NCBI GenBank assembly: GCA_946405675.1
Contig: CAMJIC010000141.1
Span: 1-6,608, forward strand
From: an uncultured Clostridia bacterium
Lineage (GTDB): Bacteria; Bacillota; Clostridia; Lachnospirales; Lachnospiraceae
Length of the DNA stretch: 6,608 nucleotides
Reading direction: 5' to 3'
A program made the translations under genes and the position numbers. Under the pieces are notes generated by a model, which made no database searches, was not told the DNA's origin, and worked only from the letters and a program-made list of their open reading frames with translations. Below are positions 1-6,608 of this stretch, in pieces. Within the stretch, counting starts at the first letter, position 1, and every line of letters begins with the position of its first letter.

Positions 1-21
1 GAACGTTTGTCCTGCGTCATA

Positions 22-72
22 TGTACAAGTTATTTCTGAACAGCTCCTTAGCAAGGTGTACAAAGTTATTTC
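22..72. repeat. Near-perfect direct repeat upstream of the DUF4176 gene
   Basis: TGTACAAGTTATTTC at 22-36 recurs as TGTACAAAGTTATTTC at 57-72. The copies differ only by one extra A and start 35 bases apart. Each copy begins with the palindrome TGTACA. The stretch is visibly AT-richer than the genes to its right. It could be a pair of protein-binding sites for the following gene pair, or simply repeated sequence at the end of an upstream gene, because one frame stays open through it until 106. The repeat itself is seen directly; any function is a guess. Confidence 0.6.
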
Positions 73-81
73 ACGACAGAT

Positions 82-99
82 CCTGATCACGGAATCAGG
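82..99 (+). other. Small hairpin before the DUF4176 gene
   Basis: CCTGAT (82-87) and ATCAGG (94-99) are perfect inverted repeats around a 6-base loop. No run of T follows, so it is not a typical intrinsic terminator. It ends 27 bases before the preferred start at 126 and could affect translation or mark a processing site. With a stem of only six pairs, chance is possible. Confidence 0.35.
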
Positions 100-112
100 T
101 CGTTAACAAGAT

Positions 113-117
113 GAGGA
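113..117 (+). promoter_or_regulatory. Ribosome binding site that favours the start at 126
   Basis: GAGGA at 113-117 lies 8 bases before the ATG at 126, which is normal spacing. It overlaps the upstream in-frame ATG at 111, which has no purine-rich site of its own, and is too close to the ATG at 120. This is why the DUF4176 gene is started at 126 here. Confidence 0.5.
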
Positions 118-125
118 AAATGAAC

Positions 126-476
126 ATGTGGAACGGAATGTTGCCGATCGGAAGTGTTGTGCTGCTGAAGGAGGGGACGATCCCGCTCATGGTTGTCGGT
201 CTGTGCCAGACAACACTGAACGAGGATCAGAGCCCGGCTGAGGTCTATGATTATGTCGGAGTGCCTTACCCCGTGGGCTATACACGCCACGACGAGATGC
301 TCCAGTTTGATCATGACGCGGTGGAGAGAGTGCTTGCCGTCGGCTTCATGAATGAGGAGATGCTTGACTACATGCCCCACATCCAGCGGATCATGGACGG
401 GCTCAGGGACGGTTCCATTACCCCTGAGGAGCTCATGGAAGCTCCGTCGGACGAAGGCGGGAAGAGCGAGGGATGA
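126..476 (+). CDS. DUF4176 domain-containing protein
   Basis: A small soluble protein of 116 residues (121 if the ATG at 111 is used) with the hallmarks of DUF4176. These are LPIGSVVLLKEGT at residues 6-18, a hydrophobic strand PLMVVG at 20-25, YDYVGVPYPVG at 41-51 and FDHDAVERVLAVGF at 61-74. The tail is charged and probably helical or disordered. There is no signal peptide or membrane segment. The biochemical function of DUF4176 is not firmly known; members are often encoded in type VII secretion loci with LXG toxins, where an accessory or chaperone role is suspected. The stop codon overlaps the start of the radical SAM gene (ATGA, 473-476), so the two are probably co-translated and act together. 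The start at 126 is chosen for its GAGGA site and because the family motif begins almost at once. The family call is by motif recognition and fairly secure; the cellular role is not. Confidence 0.8.
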   Translation: MWNGMLPIGSVVLLKEGTIPLMVVGLCQTTLNEDQSPAEVYDYVGVPYPVGYTRHDEMLQFDHDAVERVLAVGFMNEEMLDYMPHIQRIMDGLRDGSITPEELMEAPSDEGGKSEG

Positions 477-1375
477 TGCGCGGCAGGACACACAGCCTTG
501 TGGGTATCAACCTGGAGCTGACCAATGTATGTCCGTACCGCTGCCCGCAGTGCTATGTGCCATTCGGGGGAGAAGACCGTTTTCTTCCCAGGGAGAAGGC
601 GCTTTACTGGATCGCGGAGGCGGACAGAAACAGGATTCGGTATGTGAATATGAGCGGAGGAGAGACGCTTTGCTACCCCCACCTGGAGGAACTCATTTCC
701 GAGTGCAGCAGGAGAGGGATGAAAGCGTCTGTTTCTCTTTCCGGCGCATTTGCGTCGATGGAAAGGCTTCACGCACTTCATGGGGCAGGCATATCGAGCA
801 TCTGCATTTCCCTGAACGGAAGCACGCAGGAGATCAATGACCGGACGCGGCAGGGCTTTGCGGAAGCAATCGCGGCGCTCGGCTGCCTGAGGGAAATGCC
901 TGAGTGCGTCACGCTGGTCAATTTCGTGATGCATGGAAGCAACGCGGATGACCTGCCGGGCATGTTTCGTCTTCTGGAGCAATACCGCGTCCATGCGCTG
1001 GTGATCCTTGGCACCATGCCATCAGCAGACGGAAAGCGCCTGGATCCGCCGTCTCCCATGCAGATCCGCTCAGCCGCCGGAGTGCTGGCACAGTACCGTG
1101 GGCCGGTGGGATGGATGGTCAATTCCTGCTTCCACGAGCTGCGCTCCCTCCTTCCCGGTGAAAATAAACTCGATGCGGAAGGGCAGGTTTTAGGCTGCAC
1201 CGCCGCAAGGACACATCTGAGCGTCACTGTGGACGGAAGGCTCGCGCCATGCAACCACCTGGACATCCCGGAGGCCTATGATACGATAGAAGAATATCTG
1301 ACGTCCTCCGAAACAGTCCGGGGGCTGCATGCAATGACAGATGCAGATCCGCTGGCGCGGCCATGCTGTCAGTAA
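473..1375 (+). CDS. Radical SAM protein with a cut-short SPASM domain
   Basis: This 300-residue protein has the radical SAM 4Fe-4S motif CX3CX2C (Cys20, Cys24, Cys27, followed by Tyr28) within a typical ELTNVCPYRCPQCY start, and the SAM-binding GGE at 62-64. The TIM-barrel core fills roughly residues 10-215. Cys242-X12-Gly255-X4-Cys260 is the first half of a SPASM auxiliary-cluster domain. Cys298 of RPCCQ looks like the first cysteine of the second half (C-X2-C-X5-C-X3-C), but the frame ends two residues later. Such enzymes cleave SAM to a 5'-deoxyadenosyl radical, and SPASM members commonly modify peptides or proteins; the substrate here is unknown. The ATG overlaps the DUF4176 stop, which implies coupling. 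A second ATG follows at 476, better spaced from GAGGG at 468-472. The protein could be a truncated peptide maturase or a naturally short twitch-type enzyme. The superfamily call is firm; activity is uncertain. Confidence 0.88.
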   Translation: MMRGRTHSLVGINLELTNVCPYRCPQCYVPFGGEDRFLPREKALYWIAEADRNRIRYVNMSGGETLCYPHLEELISECSRRGMKASVSLSGAFASMERLHALHGAGISSICISLNGSTQEINDRTRQGFAEAIAALGCLREMPECVTLVNFVMHGSNADDLPGMFRLLEQYRVHALVILGTMPSADGKRLDPPSPMQIRSAAGVLAQYRGPVGWMVNSCFHELRSLLPGENKLDAEGQVLGCTAARTHLSVTVDGRLAPCNHLDIPEAYDTIEEYLTSSETVRGLHAMTDADPLARPCCQ

Positions 1376-1464
1376 ATGTTACAAGCTGCACCCTGCCAGC
1401 GGGACACATCTACTTGCCGGCCCGCTGGGGGGTGGCTTGTAACGCAGGGTGTGACGTGTAACAT
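1376..1464. repeat. 89-base imperfect inverted repeat between the radical SAM gene and uvrB
   Basis: ATGTTACA (1376-1383) pairs with TGTAACAT (1457-1464), and in the same register CACCCTGC (1389-1396) pairs with GCAGGGTG (1444-1451). The five bases between give one G-C and two G-U pairs, so about 19 of 21 positions can pair in RNA. Inside lies a second stem, CAGCGGG (1397-1403) with CCCGCTG (1421-1427). An alternative pairing exists between GTTACAAGC (1378-1386) and GCTTGTAAC (1435-1443). No T-run follows, so a standard intrinsic terminator is unlikely. It may be a small palindromic mobile repeat, a structured RNA end or a cruciform. It starts directly after the radical SAM stop codon. Confidence 0.65.
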
Positions 1465-1480
1465 GTAAACGCAGCAGCCC

Positions 1481-1509
1481 TTGACGGCAGGGATATGACA
1501 CCATATGAT
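1481..1509 (+). promoter_or_regulatory. Sigma-A-type promoter for uvrBA
   Basis: TTGACG (1481-1486) and TATGAT (1504-1509) are separated by exactly 17 bases, and each box has one mismatch to the housekeeping consensus. Transcription would start near 1516, leaving a leader of about 50 bases before uvrB. The promoter lies downstream of the inverted repeat, so uvrBA can be transcribed independently of the DUF4176-radical SAM pair. No GAAC-N4-GTTC LexA site is visible on or near it, although uvrBA is SOS-controlled in many Firmicutes. Confidence 0.75.
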
Positions 1510-1568
1510 GAATATGCAGGGAATAACGGTGCAGAGACAGACGGTATAATCAATACGGCACTGCATAC

Positions 1569-3554
1569 ATGAAAGATGAAGTGATGGAATTCAGATTACA
1601 CTCGGAATATCAGCCCACAGGAGACCAGCCGGAGGCGATCAGGGCACTTGTCGACGGGTTTCGCAGCGGCAACCAGGCGCAGACACTGCTTGGCGTAACG
1701 GGATCCGGCAAGACCTTTACGATGGCGAACATCATCCAGCAGCTGCAGAGGCCGACGTTGGTGATCGCGCACAACAAGACGTTGGCAGCCCAGCTGTACG
1801 GGGAGTTCAAGGAGTTCTTTCCCGAGAACGCGGTGGAGTATTTCGTCTCCTACTATGATTATTATCAGCCGGAGGCATATGTCCCCCAGACGGATACCTA
1901 TATCGAGAAGGATTCCTCGATCAATGATGAGATCGACAAGCTCCGATTATCGGCAACGGCATCCCTTGCGGAGCGGAAGGATGTGGTCGTGGTCAGTTCG
2001 GTCTCCTGTATCTACGGCCTGGGCAGTCCCATTGATTTCAAGGAGATGGTGCTGTACCTTCGCGTGGGTGAGGAGCGGGACCGGAATGAGATCCTCAGTA
2101 AGCTGGTTCAGCTGCATTATGACCGCAACGACATCGACTTTCATCGATCCACATTCCGGGTCAGGGGGGATGTACTTGATATTTTCCCGGCCAACACGGA
2201 TGATTATGCCTACCGTGTGGAGTTTTTCGGAGATGAGATCGACCGCATCACGCAGATCGATCCGCTCACATCCCGGGCGGTCAGTTCTCTGAGCTTTATC
2301 GGTGTGTTCCCGGCTTCTCATTATGTGACGCCGCCGGACAAGGTGATGGAGGCCATACAGAGGATTGAGGCGGAGCTGGAGGAGCAGGTAAAGTACTTCA
2401 AGTCAGAAGACAAGCTTCTGGAGGCGCAGCGGATCCGGGAGCGGACGAATTATGACATTGAGATGCTTCGGGAGACGGGCTTTTGCTCCGGGATCGAGAA
2501 CTACTCCAGGCATATGGAAGGGCGCGCCGCGGGAACACCGCCCCAGACGCTGCTGGATTATTTCGGGGATGAGTTTCTGATCATTATCGATGAATCCCAC
2601 ATGACGCTGCCGCAGCTGAGGGCGATGTATAACGGTGACCAGTCCCGCAAGACGACGCTGGTAGACTATGGGTTCCGCCTGCCCAGCGCGAAGGACAACC
2701 GGCCGCTGAAGTTTGAGGAGTTTGAGGATAAGATTGATCAGATCCTGTTTGTCTCGGCGACACCCGGACCTTATGAACAGGCTCACGAGCTTCTCCGGGC
2801 GGAGCAGATCATCCGTCCCACCGGCCTTCTGGATCCTGCGATCGATGTGCGTCCGGTGGCGGGCCAGGTGGATGACCTGGTTGGTGAGATCAATAAAGAG
2901 ACGAAGAAGGGAAACAAGGTCCTGGTCACTACGCTGACAAAGAAGATGGCGGAGGATCTGACACAATACCTGAAGGATGCCGGGATCCGGGTCAACTATC
3001 TGCATTCGGACATCGATACCCTGGAGCGCACGAAGATCATCCGTGACATGCGGCTGGATGTATTTGACGTGCTGGTGGGGATCAACCTCCTGAGGGAGGG
3101 GCTGGATATCCCGGAGATCACGCTGGTCGCGATTCTGGACGCAGATAAGGAAGGATTCCTGCGTTCTGAGACATCCCTGATCCAGACGGTGGGAAGGGCG
3201 GCGCGCAACTCCGAGGGGCATGTCATCATGTATGCGGATACCGTCACCCAGTCCATGAAGGCTGCGATTGATGAGACGAACCGCAGGCGGGCGGCGCAGC
3301 AGGCATACAATGAGGCGCATGGCATTACGCCGACGACGATCCGGAAGAAAGTGCGCGACCTGATCGCGATCTCGAAGGATATCGCGAAGACGGAAGAAAA
3401 GTTCGAGAAGGATCCGGAGTCCATGAGCACGGCGGAGCTGAACAAGCTGATCAAGGACATCGAGAAGCAGATGAGAAAGGCTGCGGCGGATCTGAACTTC
3501 GAGGCTGCGGCGCAGCTGCGTGACCGCATGCTGGAGCTGAAGAAGCATGTGTGA
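1569..3554 (+). CDS. uvrB: UvrB, excinuclease ABC subunit B
   Basis: The damage-verification subunit of nucleotide excision repair: UvrA loads it at lesions, it opens the strands with its ATP-driven helicase fold, and it recruits UvrC for incision. It has 661 residues, typical for the family. Motifs in order: Walker A GVTGSGKT (42-49); the tyrosine-rich beta-hairpin that clamps a DNA strand, from SYYDYYQPEAY (94-104) to about 120; Walker B DESH (341-344); SATPG (396-400); GLDIPE (511-516); QTVGRAARN (539-547); and the C-terminal UVR motif (about 623-658) that contacts UvrC. The start at 1569 has no clear ribosome binding site. The in-frame ATG at 1584 would give MEFRLHSEYQPTGDQ, a common N-terminus in Clostridia, and is a serious alternative. 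A promoter lies at 1481-1509. It is first in an operon with uvrA. No key residue is missing. Confidence 0.98.
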   Translation: MKDEVMEFRLHSEYQPTGDQPEAIRALVDGFRSGNQAQTLLGVTGSGKTFTMANIIQQLQRPTLVIAHNKTLAAQLYGEFKEFFPENAVEYFVSYYDYYQPEAYVPQTDTYIEKDSSINDEIDKLRLSATASLAERKDVVVVSSVSCIYGLGSPIDFKEMVLYLRVGEERDRNEILSKLVQLHYDRNDIDFHRSTFRVRGDVLDIFPANTDDYAYRVEFFGDEIDRITQIDPLTSRAVSSLSFIGVFPASHYVTPPDKVMEAIQRIEAELEEQVKYFKSEDKLLEAQRIRERTNYDIEMLRETGFCSGIENYSRHMEGRAAGTPPQTLLDYFGDEFLIIIDESHMTLPQLRAMYNGDQSRKTTLVDYGFRLPSAKDNRPLKFEEFEDKIDQILFVSATPGPYEQAHELLRAEQIIRPTGLLDPAIDVRPVAGQVDDLVGEINKETKKGNKVLVTTLTKKMAEDLTQYLKDAGIRVNYLHSDIDTLERTKIIRDMRLDVFDVLVGINLLREGLDIPEITLVAILDADKEGFLRSETSLIQTVGRAARNSEGHVIMYADTVTQSMKAAIDETNRRRAAQQAYNEAHGITPTTIRKKVRDLIAISKDIAKTEEKFEKDPESMSTAELNKLIKDIEKQMRKAAADLNFEAAAQLRDRMLELKKHV

Positions 3555-3582
3555 TTTTGCGCAGCCGTCATCATTAAAAGTT

Positions 3583-3596
3583 AAGGAGATAGGAGA
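3583..3596 (+). promoter_or_regulatory. Double ribosome binding site that sets the uvrA start
   Basis: AAGGAG (3583-3588) and AGGAGA (3591-3596) stand in tandem before the ATG at 3607. The second copy is 10 bases from it, a workable spacing, while the first is 18 away. This favours 3607 over the in-frame ATG at 3547, which lies inside the end of uvrB. Confidence 0.6.
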
Positions 3597-3606
3597 TATT
3601 TTCGAT

Positions 3607-6561
<2,955 letters not shown>

Positions 6562-6608
6562 CTCTGCACCGGGCAGTGTGCGGAGCGTCATCTGTAACTC
6601 TGCACCGG

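Noticed and set aside
1..12. GAACGTTTGTCC at the left edge, resembling a LexA (SOS) box
   Set aside because: The right half is GTCC, not GTTC, the gene it would control is unclear, and it lies more than 1.4 kb from the uvrB promoter.
21..86. 22-codon open frame from the ATG at 21, as a possible RiPP precursor for the radical SAM enzyme
   Set aside because: It has no ribosome binding site, no leader/core pattern or repeated modifiable residues, and overlaps the direct repeat.
1376..1464. Intrinsic terminator for the DUF4176-radical SAM operon
   Set aside because: The stem is long and interrupted and is followed by GTAAACGCAG, not a T-run. Kept as an inverted repeat of unknown role.
1545..1550. 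Perfect TATAAT as a second uvrB promoter
   Set aside because: No acceptable -35 box lies 15-19 bases upstream and there is no extended -10 TG. The 1481-1509 promoter is far better.

Overview
The window comes from a bacterial chromosome, most likely a GC-rich member of the Clostridia (Lachnospiraceae-like). This rests on the adjacent uvrB-uvrA pair with Firmicutes-style N-termini, AGGAG-type ribosome binding sites, a DUF4176 protein (a largely Firmicutes family) and a sigma-A-type promoter. All supported genes lie on the plus strand. The assignment is by sequence feel; no database search was possible.

Left part (1-1375): a short AT-richer leader (46 G+C in bases 1-110 by hand count) holds a near-perfect direct repeat and a small hairpin. 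Two translationally coupled genes follow, overlapping by ATGA: a small DUF4176 protein and a radical SAM protein with half of a SPASM domain. DUF4176 genes are often found in type VII secretion (LXG toxin) loci. Radical SAM/SPASM enzymes commonly modify ribosomally made peptides. The pair therefore looks like the tail of an accessory or secretion-related locus, but its substrate is not visible here. The radical SAM frame stops just where the last SPASM cysteines should begin, and an 89-base imperfect inverted repeat starts at the next base.

Middle (1376-1568): the non-coding gap holds that inverted repeat, then a strong promoter (TTGACG-17-TATGAT), then a leader of about 50 bases before uvrB. 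No LexA box was seen.

Right part (1569-6561): uvrB and uvrA, 52 bases apart (using the preferred uvrA start), form an operon for nucleotide excision repair. UvrA finds the lesion as an ABC-type ATPase dimer and loads UvrB. UvrB verifies the damage and recruits UvrC, which is not in this window. Both genes are full length and carry all their ATPase motifs. UvrA has a Cys-to-Asp change in its first zinc module and a charged insertion just before it.

Right edge (6531-6608): the last codons, stop codon and first trailing bases of uvrA are duplicated as a 36-bp tandem repeat that runs off the window. Nothing on the minus strand looks like a real gene. I see no RNA genes, insertion sequences or CRISPR arrays.
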